The notes below the pieces were generated by a model. That model saw nothing but the letters and a program-made list of their open reading frames with translations, did not search any database and was not told where the DNA came from. A stretch of DNA of 64,000 nt from Rhodoligotrophos appendicifer (GTDB lineage: Bacteria > Pseudomonadota > Alphaproteobacteria > Rhizobiales > Im1), in assembly GCF_007474605.1 (NCBI RefSeq), contig NZ_VHKL01000003.1, positions 285,156 to 349,155 on the forward strand, in the 5' to 3' direction. Numbering within the stretch: position 1 is the first letter of the stretch; the number at the start of each line of letters is the position of its first letter. Below, one piece after another: positions 36,201 to 44,018 of this stretch. Position numbers and translations under genes: made by a program.

Positions 36201-39200
36201 GGCACGTCTCCCATATCCATATGGGCCAGCGCCGTCGTGTCATTCACCACCCACAGCTTGTCGATATTCCTGAAGGTCGGGCCGTAATCCAGGCTATGGC
36301 GGCCCGTCAGCTGGTAGAACTCGCCGCGCGAAATCGCTGGATCGGCCGCCATCACCCCGAAGTCGATCGTCGATGGCCGCAGAGTGAAGTCATGGCGCCA
36401 GCCATAGGCTTCCGACCTCAGTCGCCAACCTTCCTCGGAATCCCGCAATTGGCTGTAGATCTTGATCCGGCTGTTGATCGGATCGATGCTGGTGCGGAGC
36501 AGTATCGCATCGTCCACCCCGATGGAGAGCGCTTCCAGGAAGCGGACGTCCCGCAGCTCGACCGAACCGGCCCCATGCAGTTCGCGCAGGGCCGCAACCA
36601 TGATCTCGACATATCCAGCGGCAGGAAACAGGCAGTCGCCGCTGACCCGATGATCATTGAGATATTTGTGGCTCTTGAGACAGATTTCGTTGGACCAGGA
36701 CGGCTCCGGTCCCATCTCCCGCTGGCCCAGCAAGGGGTGCCCGCTGACGGCAAAGAGGACTTGGCGGGATTCCAAGGGCAGATGGTTGAACTTTTCCTTG
36801 GCCCAGGGATGTGCCGGAAATGGCGCCCGCTCGCGCAGCGTGCCTGACGTGAAGACCTTCCAGTCGATCGGCACGCCGGCGACATGAAGATTGGCGGCAG
36901 CCTTGCTGATCGACAGGAAGTCGTCATCGCCGCGCATCAGCGTTCCGATCGCCGCGACGCTCTTCCCTCGGTCTTGAGCGATGCCCCGGATCAACGGCGT
37001 CAGCGTGTGGTGCGGGCCGATCTCCAGAAAGCTGTCGATGCCAAGATCGAGGCAGAAGTCGATCGCCTTCTTGAAGGCGACGGGTTCCCGGAGATTGCGC
37101 CACCAATAGTCGAGGTCGAATTTGGTATGGAGCAAGCCGGTCACCGTTGATACCACCGGCAGCGACGGCGTCGTCCATTCGACGGGACCGAGAGCCTTGC
37201 GGAACTCGGCTTCGCAATCATCCAGATGTTCGCTGTGCCAGCCGAAATCCATCGTCAGCCGGCGCGCGAGGGCATCCGGAAACAGCCGGTTGACCTCCGC
37301 CAGCACCGCCACGACGCTGGGCTCCATGCCCGTGATCGTCTGCGCTGCAGGCCCATTATAAGCACCGATGACCGCGGAGCCGTCGGCCGGCATGAGCGGC
37401 TCCAGCTGCTCGAGAGTAAGGCCGATGACCGCCATCGCACCGCGGCGACTGCTGTTATGGGGAATCTGTCCGCGCGCGCAGATGATGCGTGCTGCGGTCT
37501 CCATGGAGATGGCGCCGGTGATATAGGAGGTTGCGACCTCGCCGAAGCTGTGTCCGACGATCAGTTCCGGCGTCAGGCCTCTCGCCATCCACATCTTGGT
37601 CAGCGAGATCTGGTTGGCGAAGATCGAGCCTTGCGTCACATCGGCGTCGTTGATGCGCGTCTTGTCCTCGTCGCGCAGCATCTCTTCGACGACCGACCAG
37701 CCGGCGATCGGCCGCAATACGGCGTCGAATTCCTCGACGCTGTCACGGTAGCTGGGCTCGCTCTTGAGGAGCGCCCGGCTCATGGCCCACCATTGCCCGC
37801 CCTGCCCCGAAAACGCCAGGGCAAGGCGACGTGCCTTCTGTGCATGGCCGGTGATGATCGTCGTGCCCGTCGCGGCAACGGCGGCGATCGAATCGCCTCC
37901 GCGGGCCAGCGCTGTCAGCCCCTCGCACAAGCTCGCCCGGTCGTCGCGGGTGATGACCACCGCGCGCTCTGCGAGGTGATCGCGGTTGCGCGCCATTTCT
38001 TCCACGATGTGTGAAACCGGCTCATCGGCCAGTTCGCCGCTCTCGATCGCCGCTGCCAGATCGAACGCCCATGTCGACAACATGGCCTTCGAGGACGCCG
38101 ACACCGGCATCATGACCGGCCACGGGTTGGAATCGAGCGCAACCGGCGACAGCGATCTCAGCGGTGCGGATGACCCGCTCCAGCTCTCGATCATCACGGA
38201 CGCATTGGTGCCGCCGAAGCCGAATGAGTTGATGGCGGCAAGACGGGATCCGCGCGCTTCTGGAAAGGGTTGCAGCTCTTGGGGGACCGCGATGCCGAGC
38301 GCGTCGAAGGGTATGTGGGGATTGGGCCGTTCGAAATTGCGGTTCGGGAGGACCATCCCATTGCGGATCGACAGGAGAACCTTGACCAGGCTGGCGACCC
38401 CTGAGGCGGATTCCAGATGTCCGATATTGGGCTTGACCGAGCCCACGAGGATCGGTGTGTCGGTGCGGTCTCTGCCGAAGACGTTGCCGATGGAATGGGC
38501 CTCGATCGGATCGCCGACGGGTGTGCCCGTGCCATGGGCTTCGAGATATCCGACATCGCGCGGATCCGTGCCCGTGACGTCCACGAGATTGGCCAGCATG
38601 GCCGTCTGTGCCTCGCGGCTGGGGGCGGTGAGCGTCGGCGTCCTGCCATCCTGGTTGACGCAGGTGCCACGGATCACGCCATAGATGCGGTCCTGGTCCG
38701 CGACGGCCTTGGTGAGAGGCTTCAGGAGAACCAGCCCGCATCCCTCGCCCCGGACGAAGCCGTTGGCGCGCTCGTCGAAGGTGTAGATCTCACCCGTCAG
38801 CGAGAGCATGTTGGCCTTGGTGAAGGCGATGAAGACGCCGGGGTCGAGCATGCAGTTGACACCACCGGCCAGGGCCATGTCGCAGGTCCCCATGCTCAGA
38901 TGGCGCACCGCTTGGTCGACCGCCACCAGAGCGGACGAACAGGCCGTGTCGATGGCCATGCTCGGCCCGGAAAGGTCGAAGCGATGCGAGATCCTGTTCG
39001 CCGCAATCGACATGGCAGCGCCGGTGCCGGCGAAGATGTCCGAATGGTTGCGCCGGTACTTTTGGCTGTAACTGAAATCCGTGGTGGAAATTCCGACGAA
39101 GACACCCGTGCGCAGGCGCTGGGCCTCTCGCATGGTCGTGCCGCCGTCCTGCATGGCTTCGTAGGCGACCTGGAGCAGCAGACGTTGCTGCGGGTCCATC

Positions 39201-39514
39201 GCGGCAGTCTCGCGCGGCGACAAATCGAAGAATGTTGGGTCGAAACTGAAGACGTCCTCGAGAAATCCGCCCCAGCGCGATCGTGTTTTTCCGATGGCAT
39301 CGGGATCGGCATCATAGAAGGCGTCGAGATTCCATCTCTCTTCGGGCACCTCGACGATGCCGCTCTTCTTGTCCCGAAGAAATGACCAATAAGCAGATCC
39401 GCTGTTCACACCGCCAGGGAACCGAATACCAACGCCTACGACAGCAACTGGAATGGTCTCAGCGTAAATATTTGACAGTGTAAGCTGCTGATCGAGTTGT
39501 TCAAATTTGTTCAT
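30290..39514 (-). CDS. Type I polyketide synthase with tandem C domains (KS-AT-DH-ER-KR-ACP-C-C)
   Basis: The 3074-residue multienzyme has, in order: KS (about 20-445; C192 in DTACSSA, H327 in EAHGTG, H366 in KPNIGH); AT (560-885; S656 in GHSFGE, H760 in an atypical FGWHS motif); DH (925-1205; H955 in NDHRVSGD, D1117 in LLDSVLQS); a structural pseudo-KR (1240-1445); ER (1460-1790; HLATGGVG at 1611-1618); KR (1810-2045; GGLRGFG, S1946/S1947, Y1960); ACP (2080-2165; S2118 in GLDSLS); C1 (2205-2590); C2 (2620-3065). In C1 the HHxxxDG motif is HRAAADA (2300-2306), so it is probably inactive. In C2 it is intact, HHTIVDG (2754-2760). All reducing domains look active, giving a saturated chain, probably by iterative use. 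There is no thioesterase, so C2 likely releases the product onto an amine or alcohol. It is first in the export operon. Confidence 0.95.
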   Translation of the reverse strand: MNKFEQLDQQLTLSNIYAETIPVAVVGVGIRFPGGVNSGSAYWSFLRDKKSGIVEVPEERWNLDAFYDADPDAIGKTRSRWGGFLEDVFSFDPTFFDLSPRETAAMDPQQRLLLQVAYEAMQDGGTTMREAQRLRTGVFVGISTTDFSYSQKYRRNHSDIFAGTGAAMSIAANRISHRFDLSGPSMAIDTACSSALVAVDQAVRHLSMGTCDMALAGGVNCMLDPGVFIAFTKANMLSLTGEIYTFDERANGFVRGEGCGLVLLKPLTKAVADQDRIYGVIRGTCVNQDGRTPTLTAPSREAQTAMLANLVDVTGTDPRDVGYLEAHGTGTPVGDPIEAHSIGNVFGRDRTDTPILVGSVKPNIGHLESASGVASLVKVLLSIRNGMVLPNRNFERPNPHIPFDALGIAVPQELQPFPEARGSRLAAINSFGFGGTNASVMIESWSGSSAPLRSLSPVALDSNPWPVMMPVSASSKAMLSTWAFDLAAAIESGELADEPVSHIVEEMARNRDHLAERAVVITRDDRASLCEGLTALARGGDSIAAVAATGTTIITGHAQKARRLALAFSGQGGQWWAMSRALLKSEPSYRDSVEEFDAVLRPIAGWSVVEEMLRDEDKTRINDADVTQGSIFANQISLTKMWMARGLTPELIVGHSFGEVATSYITGAISMETAARIICARGQIPHNSSRRGAMAVIGLTLEQLEPLMPADGSAVIGAYNGPAAQTITGMEPSVVAVLAEVNRLFPDALARRLTMDFGWHSEHLDDCEAEFRKALGPVEWTTPSLPVVSTVTGLLHTKFDLDYWWRNLREPVAFKKAIDFCLDLGIDSFLEIGPHHTLTPLIRGIAQDRGKSVAAIGTLMRGDDDFLSISKAAANLHVAGVPIDWKVFTSGTLRERAPFPAHPWAKEKFNHLPLESRQVLFAVSGHPLLGQREMGPEPSWSNEICLKSHKYLNDHRVSGDCLFPAAGYVEIMVAALRELHGAGSVELRDVRFLEALSIGVDDAILLRTSIDPINSRIKIYSQLRDSEEGWRLRSEAYGWRHDFTLRPSTIDFGVMAADPAISRGEFYQLTGRHSLDYGPTFRNIDKLWVVNDTTALAHMDMGDVPAKGFIAFPGLLDSVLQSGIAINDMDTGVWRPGEPLDELVENDDRYKLKLPIGARKILVMDVLPTEIVTTFTADRKDFAGEYRVFGSDGTPYLAIEGFTTKALGSSQRASGSQSSATFYEEVFEPVEGGVDRLKGSLPSDIAARWLVIADEDPEFTSLVEGLTERGVAVERMGSEAFASMNTPAVTKAIETHQAMAGGLSGILFAVGATSHFGSEETIETAQLLAPLEKATIGLVTLGQALDRLRAAPSRPKVVVMTRNAQRVPVDGPMRLDGVVSSALVGLTRTLINECPEFVIKQIDVDQEALQQGASIADLVLGASPEIEVVLRGDQDFVGRVERRDPTALAPAKRVIDTSSDDSNYVVTMSAPGVIDNIVIREAAMPEPKADEVIVSIAAVGLNFRDVMAATSILPDETDGEDAWWRNLGLEFAGTVRAIGHEVEGVAIGDRVMGMGKGLMRRYAAVPASALMPVPDGVDLVAAATMPVGLMTAHYALDWIGRLKKGEKVLIHLATGGVGLAAIQVARDLGAEILATAGSDHKRRYLHDLGIEHVMNSRTLEFSGEIRTITKGRGVDVVLNALSGTGIDKGLECLAPFGRFVEIGKRDLAQDKPVGLKSLYYNNSYSVVDLSTLGGERPDLLRKLLDEISVKALDGTYKPIASTIFPASKAAEAMSLLSKAQHIGKVVVSFDESAVEVELDLTKPFALSADASYLVTGGLRGFGVSVAEWMSLCGAGRLLLAGRNGHIAEDVQPAIDAMRARGTEVVPLSLDVTDPVAVAALVAEHGHSDKPLRGIIHGAAVIEDGFLPQLDRGQIERVIRPKVAGAWNLHRAVIDEGLTLDFFTSFSSVAQVIGSSGQGNYTAANSVLNAIAGFQRSRGLPGVSVAWGAIGGSGFVSRSEALTNYLDSTGIKSIPDTLAAASLGYALRNANELLMYAGVDWAMVARTVPSAPANPRMKSLFARRVAGNSRLQAELVTSPRSAWDALLSDLIRTEVAKVLKVKPSEIPSDRKLSELGLDSLSSFELKNRIEAQIDINIPVAKFLQTPTVAGLSVVVANAFEAVLASRAAAEARKNSESTMAGADRASLRPLARQLLELGRPSAPMTSPLAAAEIRHAELTVDQPHEALSAALAKMGLLHDAIALHGRRQADGTLVLELGDVPGLEAIASMEELADPGQEGPLWRFGLRRDENDHGVLIAKAHRAAADAVSPLLALRAIVAAAMEETVEPPVSSFSDLVTSSRGAEGSPEMIRHQSFWTAILEDAPPLLIMPHRARAAAPAGLGQNRGPVGIATVSLDIPGLSELAAAGQEALFVSAFARSLSQALNAPSIVIERHDPSRRALAPGVIGPVADSVPVLLHNLGDGPAETLRRARHALDVALRHRLYDTAEIEAALESFLRAGNIHLRQVGFALLDPTGLSSTAEPFDIVHQLSEPSNEVRLDVVATGEVAHLALSVDSDVVDRAFAESLLQRMAAELSLLLDGASLKAIGPVGWVDPVSSRVPAAAPVPASGPRDMAASPAKAREIRLSTKQVWLLRSLQSAHVSKSYDLFWCISRAIRVRPSIDISRLGRAYQTVVERHEALRTRFEMAGDQFRAFVEAGPRSPMIVEDLGDADDAALMRRLDQLGEETIDPLADPLFQLRVLRSADSDVIHINAHHTIVDGWSLGLIVEEMLSAFIGMSLPPVEIGIEEALPLFDKATTPAGLAAAEAYLRQLYREPLPPLPKIGRTARGLPSNRRLVESGYAGEFVAATTPAGRQRLQDRVRSSGITESALLIASVAQAIAHKAQVAEVIMSVPTAMRTDRRMTNFVGYVADLALLRADTQKFASVDALAVDLKNQLDAAMEVMSFHSLMQGPFAEEIFAAGSYMARFNAGMQTAEKWATGASSSPLQRLGGTDEIDFGIVKVSSIGPTQIRSHTMYELDVRSFQGADGLSYRLGYDSVSFSPAEALEIFEDVLDRMNLTGDAIKPIVATSEPT

Positions 39515-39886
39515 TCGCCCCTGCCCCGGCGTTATTCAGCCCCTACTGCGAGATGCTATCGCTCAGACGGATAATTAGCGAATCGATTCAGTGTCGAGAT
39601 TAATATTGCGGCTCAGAGACGCGAAAAGGTCACAATCTCTGGCGCGACCACCATGTCGGATATGCGAGCCCCGATCTGTTTTTAAGTCATGGTTTTGCAA
39701 CAAATGTGCAACGGCGCCTGCAAATCCGACAAATGCTTCGCCGATACCAGCATCCTCGACCGGCTATTCTTTGTCTAAAATTTAATCATCTGCCCAACGA
39801 ATGGATATAGATGTCTGCTGGGGGGATCGTCTGAAGGGCCCCGACCACACTCCTGGGAAATAAAAAGAAATTTTTTTACCCGCGCG
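39515..39886. other. AT-richer intergenic region upstream of the PKS operon
   Basis: This 372-bp stretch is noticeably AT-richer than its surroundings and holds no convincing gene; a 64-codon plus-strand frame has no ribosome site. It must contain the leftward PKS promoter. Notable marks are the perfect palindrome GAATCGATTC at 39580-39589, a TAATTAT box on the minus strand near 39571-39577, and A/T runs near 39858-39877. No copy of the 21-bp TetR-type operator found in the next region is seen here. Confidence 0.55.
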
Positions 39887-40609
39887 TCAGCGTCGCGCTG
39901 TGGTGTCCTGCGCCGTCGCCAGCTGTTCGAGCCGGGTGGCGATATGGTCCAGACGTTCGGCCAATTGCGCGCTTGGGTTCTCCGGAAGAGCGGGGACGGC
40001 GGCCAGTCCGCGATAGATCATCTCCGCGATGACGTCGGCAGCCCTGTCGATATCGACGCGGCCATGTCCCCTGATCAATCCCCAGGTATGGTGTTCGACG
40101 CAGCCGAAGATCATGTCGCGCACGATGCGCAGCGGAACATCCTTTCGGAACTCCCCGCTCGTCATGGCCTGTTCGACGATCTCCAATGTGCGTTTTGTAT
40201 ATTCCTGATTGAGCTCGAACACGGAGGTGGTTCGATATTCCGGACCCGGCCGCAATTCTTGGAAGACGAGACGGCAGAGCGCCGGTTCTCTCTCGATCGT
40301 CGCGAGATGCTTCCAGATCATGAACCGCAACCGGTTCCAGGTTCCGCGGATGCCCTGGAGCTGCTCGTCGAAATCCGACAGCATCTCGTCATACCAGCGT
40401 TCGACCACCTTGATCATCAAGTCGCGCTTGTTCTCGAAATACCGGTAGATCGTGCCCTCCACGACGTCGGCGCGGGCGGCGATTTCCGAGATCAACGCTG
40501 CATCATAGCCTTTCTCCAGAAAGACGGCTTTCGCCGCTTCCATGATGTCCGCGACCCGCCGCTCCCGTGAGAGCCTGAAAATCTGCCGTCTCTGAAAAAC
40601 TTCGCTCAT
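39887..40609 (-). CDS. TetR-family regulator (AtuR-like), paralogue 1
   Basis: The 240-residue repressor has the N-terminal TetR helix-turn-helix (IMEAAKAVFLEKGYDAALISEIAARADVVEGTIYRYFENKRDLM, about 20-65) and a ligand-binding C-terminal half. It is clearly related to the TetR at 46672: both share VVEGTIY-YF-NKRDL, GIRGT, W-HL and VEHHTW-like blocks. It is divergent from the acyl-CoA dehydrogenase gene, and a 21-bp inverted repeat lies between them, so control of the catabolic island is likely. It is upstream of, and colinear with, the PKS operon, but 372 bp away. ATG chosen over the preceding TTG. Confidence 0.88.
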   Translation of the reverse strand: MSEVFQRRQIFRLSRERRVADIMEAAKAVFLEKGYDAALISEIAARADVVEGTIYRYFENKRDLMIKVVERWYDEMLSDFDEQLQGIRGTWNRLRFMIWKHLATIEREPALCRLVFQELRPGPEYRTTSVFELNQEYTKRTLEIVEQAMTSGEFRKDVPLRIVRDMIFGCVEHHTWGLIRGHGRVDIDRAADVIAEMIYRGLAAVPALPENPSAQLAERLDHIATRLEQLATAQDTTARR

Positions 40610-40771
40610 CAACGTTTACTCATACCCGCTTTTCTTCGCCCATGACCGCCTGCGGCGAATTCATGGCCCACTATAATCACGCCGTGCCTCAAGGTCGAGA
40701 GAACGCTGGAACAGAGCTCCCAGCGGCCTCGACCGGGATCAGAAAGAACGTTACAGCAGTGTCTTGTAGAC

Positions 40772-40792
40772 ATAATGAACTTAGCTCATTAA
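40772..40792. promoter_or_regulatory. Putative TetR operator, copy 3 (TAATGA-N7-TCATTA)
   Basis: ATAATGA, seven bases (ACTTAGC), then TCATTAA gives a perfect 6-bp inverted repeat with the same 7-7-7 layout as sites at 43818 and 44019. It lies between the divergent tetR (start 40609) and acyl-CoA dehydrogenase (start 40842) genes, 50 bp before the latter. Confidence 0.65.
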
Positions 40793-40841
40793 TCTGCCAT
40801 GAGACACCCGCCTGAGACGGGTGCAGTTCTGGGAGATTGCC

Positions 40842-42047
40842 ATGCACCTGTCGAACGGGGCCGCCCTGCCGAATAGCACGACCATGTTTGATCTGGGCCC
40901 TGATCATCAGGAAATTCTCGACGCCGCCGACCGGTTTGCCCGCAACGAGCTCCATCCCTTGGCCGAGCGGATGGACAGGGACGAGTGGTGGCCGGAACAG
41001 ATCTTTCCGGAAATCGGCAAGGCAGGCTTCTTCGGCATTACCGTCGATCCCGAATATGGCGGCTCCGGCGCCGATCTTTTCACCAGCGGCCTGATCCTGC
41101 AGGCCTTTTCGCGATGGAATCACGCCTTGGGCCTGGCCTGGGTGGCCCATGAGAACCTCTGCCTGAACAACATTTTCCGCAATGCCGGGGAGCCGCTGCG
41201 CCGCAAATATTTACCCGCACTCTGTGACGGCACCTCGATTGGAGCGCTGGCGCTCACCGAGCCCGGTGCAGGCTCCGATGCGCTCGGCTCCATGCGCACG
41301 ACGGCGCGTCGTGACGGCGATGACTATGTGCTCAACGGCACGAAGATCTACATCACCAACGGCCCTGTCGCCGACATTCTCCTGGTCTATGCGAAGACTG
41401 ATCCCGAGCTTGGCCCGAGAGGCATTTCCGCCTTCATCGTGGAGAAGGACATGCCCGGTTTCCACGTCGCCCAGAAGCTGATCAAGATGGGCTTCCGGGG
41501 AAGCCAGACCGCCGAGCTCGTCTTCGACAATTGCCGCGTGCCCGCCGTCAATATGGTCGGCGCGGAGAACCGCGGCGTCTCCATCGTCATGAGCGGCCTC
41601 GATCTCGAGCGCGCCATGATCTCGCCGATCTGCCTCGGGATCTGCGAGCGGGCGCTCGAACTCTCCATCGACTACGCCAAGACCAGGACCCAGTTCGGCA
41701 AGCCGATCGCCGAGTTCCAGATGATCCAGGCCAAGATCGCGGACATGTATGTCTGGACCGAGACCATGCGCAGCTTCACCTATCGGGTCTTGGCGGAGGC
41801 GAATGCGCTGGAGGTCGGCGGCGGGGGCCGCGGCCAGATCCACGCCCTGACGGCGGCCTCGGTGATGTATGCGGCCGAAACCATGGGCCGCGTCCTCTCC
41901 GACGCCGTCCAGATCCATGGCGGGTCCGGCTATATCTGGGAAAGCGAGATCAACAGGCTCTACCGCTCGTCAAAGCTCTTGGAGATCGGCGCCGGCACGA
42001 CCGAGGTCCGAAAACTCATCATTGCCGGCGAATTGCTGAAGGCCTGA
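40842..42047 (+). CDS. Acyl-CoA dehydrogenase (isovaleryl/citronellyl-CoA type)
   Basis: The 401-residue flavoenzyme introduces a 2,3-double bond in an acyl-CoA and passes electrons to ETF. LTEPGAGSDALGSM and YITNGPVADI are FAD-binding motifs. E256 in GLDLERAMI is at the position of the catalytic base of isovaleryl-CoA dehydrogenase, pointing to branched substrates (LiuA/AtuD-like). QIHGGSGYIWE and YRSSKLLEIGAGTTEVRKLI are C-terminal signatures. The ATG with GGGAGA was preferred to a GTG seven codons upstream. It converges with the hydratase gene, 2 bp apart. Confidence 0.93.
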   Translation: MHLSNGAALPNSTTMFDLGPDHQEILDAADRFARNELHPLAERMDRDEWWPEQIFPEIGKAGFFGITVDPEYGGSGADLFTSGLILQAFSRWNHALGLAWVAHENLCLNNIFRNAGEPLRRKYLPALCDGTSIGALALTEPGAGSDALGSMRTTARRDGDDYVLNGTKIYITNGPVADILLVYAKTDPELGPRGISAFIVEKDMPGFHVAQKLIKMGFRGSQTAELVFDNCRVPAVNMVGAENRGVSIVMSGLDLERAMISPICLGICERALELSIDYAKTRTQFGKPIAEFQMIQAKIADMYVWTETMRSFTYRVLAEANALEVGGGGRGQIHALTAASVMYAAETMGRVLSDAVQIHGGSGYIWESEINRLYRSSKLLEIGAGTTEVRKLIIAGELLKA

Positions 42048-42049
42048 GC

Positions 42050-42853
42050 TCACCAGTTCGGCTTGCGCTTCTCCACGAACGCGCTCACGCCCTCGGCAAA
42101 ATCGGTCGTCGACATGAGCACCGTCATCGCCTCGAGGCCGAAGTCGCGCGCACTTCTCGGATCGACCGCCTCGGAGCGATAGACCGCGAGCTTTGCCTGG
42201 GCGATGGCTCTTGGACCGCCGCCCTTCAATTGTTCGATCAATGCGGCGACCGCGCCTTCCAGCTGCTCGGGCGCTGCGACCGCAGTGACGAGCCCGAGCC
42301 TCTCGGCCTCCTCTGCCTCGATGCTGCGCCCGGTCAGCACGATGTCGAGCGCCCTCGCCCGCCCCACGAAGCGCATCAGCTTTTGCACCCCGCCCCCGGC
42401 GGGGATGATGCCGACCTTCACCTCGGGCAGGCCCAGCCGCGCCGTCGAGGCCATGATCCTGAAGTCGCAGGCCAAGGCGAGCTCGAAGCCGCCGCCCAGC
42501 GCATAGCCGTTGATCGCCGCAATCGTCGGGAACGCCATCGCCTCCAGCCGGTCGAACAGGCGGCAGATCGGCCCCACATAGCGGTCGCGGTAATCCACCG
42601 GCGTCGACCCGATCGGCGAGGCCTTGTCCGTGAAATATTTGAGCTGGGCGCCGGCGCAGAAGGCCCGCCCCTCCCCGGTGATGACGAAGGCGCGCGCATT
42701 CTTGGCCTGAGCGTCATCCAGCGCTCGGCCCAGCGCTTCGATGACCTCCAGGCTGATCGTGTTCAGTTCGTTGGGCCGGATCAATCGCGCCCAGGCGACG
42801 TCGCCGTCGACCCAATCAAGTTGGAGCGCCTGTCCGTAGCCATCTGTGGTCAT
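42050..42853 (-). CDS. Enoyl-CoA hydratase (both catalytic Glu present)
   Basis: The 267-residue crotonase keeps both hydratase glutamates: E124 in GYALGGGFELALACD and E144 in LGLPEVKVGIIPAGGG. FCAGAQLKYF forms the oxyanion pocket. It should hydrate a 2-enoyl-CoA. It is downstream of the SDR gene on the same strand (55 bp), so the two form a leftward operon controlled from the 43749-44066 region. The substrate probably comes from the branched acyl-CoA pathway of this island. Confidence 0.92.
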   Translation of the reverse strand: MTTDGYGQALQLDWVDGDVAWARLIRPNELNTISLEVIEALGRALDDAQAKNARAFVITGEGRAFCAGAQLKYFTDKASPIGSTPVDYRDRYVGPICRLFDRLEAMAFPTIAAINGYALGGGFELALACDFRIMASTARLGLPEVKVGIIPAGGGVQKLMRFVGRARALDIVLTGRSIEAEEAERLGLVTAVAAPEQLEGAVAALIEQLKGGGPRAIAQAKLAVYRSEAVDPRSARDFGLEAMTVLMSTTDFAEGVSAFVEKRKPNW

Positions 42854-42908
42854 GTCGTCCCCCTGTTCGGAAGCGGGGTTCGACCCCCGCCCATTGCTTC
42901 ATCACGCT

Positions 42909-43748
42909 TCACTTGAAGTAATCGGGTTTCGGGATCGCCCAGAACTCGCCCCACAGCCTTCCGCCGCCATCGAGGGCGAGCACTTCTCCCGTGATGAACT
43001 TTCCCGTGGGACCCGCCAGATAGGCGCAGCCCTCCGCGATATCGAAGGCATCGCCAAAGCGCATCATGGGGTTGGACCGCTTGTAGCTCTCCCGAGCCTC
43101 GTCTGAATAGACCGTCATCCCCTCGGTCATGATCGCCCCCGGCGCTATGCAATTGATGCGAATATTGAGCGGCGCCCATTCCACGGCAACCGTCCGGGTG
43201 ACGCCGATGACCCCGGCCCGTGCCGCGCAGGTATGCGCCACCCCGGGCATGCCGCGATCGACCACGGTCACGATGTTGACGATCGTGCCGCCCCGCTCGG
43301 TCTCCCGCCAGCGCTTGGCCGCCGTCTGCATCATGGCCCAGGTGCCGTTCAGATTCGTGTCGATCACCGCGTTCCAGCCCTTGGGACTGAAGTCGATGGC
43401 GGCCTGGGGAAATTGCCCGCCGGCATTGTTGATGAGGATGTCGAGGTCACCGGCCGCCTCGAAGAGCGCCTCCACATCCTCGGGGCTGCGGATATTGCCG
43501 CCGATGGCCCTGGCCGTCAGCCCATGGGCGCGCATGACCGCGGCGGCCTCGTCCAGTCGCTCGATCCGCCGACCCGAGATGATGACCTCCGCACCCAGCT
43601 TGCCGAAAAGCCAGGCCGTCGCCTTGCCCAGGCCGGACCCGCCCCCCGTGACGAGAACCCTTGATCCGCAGAAAAGGTCTTTGCGGAATGCGCTCTCATA
43701 GGCCGCAAGGTCCGCGTCGCTGAAGCCGTAGCCAGCCTCGTCTGTCAT
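42909..43748 (-). CDS. SDR-family reductase (PECR/2,4-dienoyl-CoA reductase-like)
   Basis: The 279-residue short-chain dehydrogenase has the cofactor motif TGGGSGLG (about 34-41) and LINNAGG. The usual YxxxK is replaced by HTCAARAG (172-179), the pattern found in trans-2-enoyl-CoA and 2,4-dienoyl-CoA reductases rather than classical alcohol dehydrogenases. RINCIAPGAI and GKFITGEVLALDGGGRLWGE are typical. In the Atu pathway related SDRs (AtuB/AtuG) have uncertain roles. ATG chosen with GAAGG about 10 bases upstream; a GTG lies two codons earlier. First gene of the leftward operon. Confidence 0.88.
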   Translation of the reverse strand: MTDEAGYGFSDADLAAYESAFRKDLFCGSRVLVTGGGSGLGKATAWLFGKLGAEVIISGRRIERLDEAAAVMRAHGLTARAIGGNIRSPEDVEALFEAAGDLDILINNAGGQFPQAAIDFSPKGWNAVIDTNLNGTWAMMQTAAKRWRETERGGTIVNIVTVVDRGMPGVAHTCAARAGVIGVTRTVAVEWAPLNIRINCIAPGAIMTEGMTVYSDEARESYKRSNPMMRFGDAFDIAEGCAYLAGPTGKFITGEVLALDGGGRLWGEFWAIPKPDYFK

Positions 43749-43817
43749 TTCCACCCGTACCTTCCGCCGGGCTGTGTCCCGACATTTTCTGGATTGACAC
43801 TCATCGACGCTTTGCCG

Positions 43818-43839
43818 TTAATGAGGATCACTCACTTAA
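43818..43839. promoter_or_regulatory. Putative TetR operator, copy 1
   Basis: TTAATGA, seven bases (GGATCAC), then TCACTTAA. The right half has one substitution and one extra base relative to a perfect inverted repeat. The following TCGCATCAC also matches the sequence after copy 2, so the similarity extends beyond the half-sites. It is 70 bp upstream of the SDR start on the minus strand. Confidence 0.6.
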
Positions 43840-44018
43840 TCGCATCACCCTGCTCAAGTCAACGTGGTGAGGCGAAAACGAGAAGAGCCGAAACCGGCCG
43901 GTCCTGGAGGAAACATGAGGGAAATCACCGCAAAACTGTAAGGCCTGTCCTGGTGCAGGCGAGCCCTCTCGCCGCGACCGTCCCGGGCAGTGACATCGTT
44001 CTTTCAGTGAATCCCCGA

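Noticed and set aside
39591-39785. A 64-codon plus-strand frame upstream of the PKS
   Set aside because: No ribosome site, no family resemblance, and it lies where the leftward PKS promoter must be.
39887-40609. Local repressor of the PKS operon
   Set aside because: The regulator's close paralogue is in the catabolic operon, the matching operators are at catabolic promoters, and none was found in 39515-39886. A role at the PKS is possible but unsupported.
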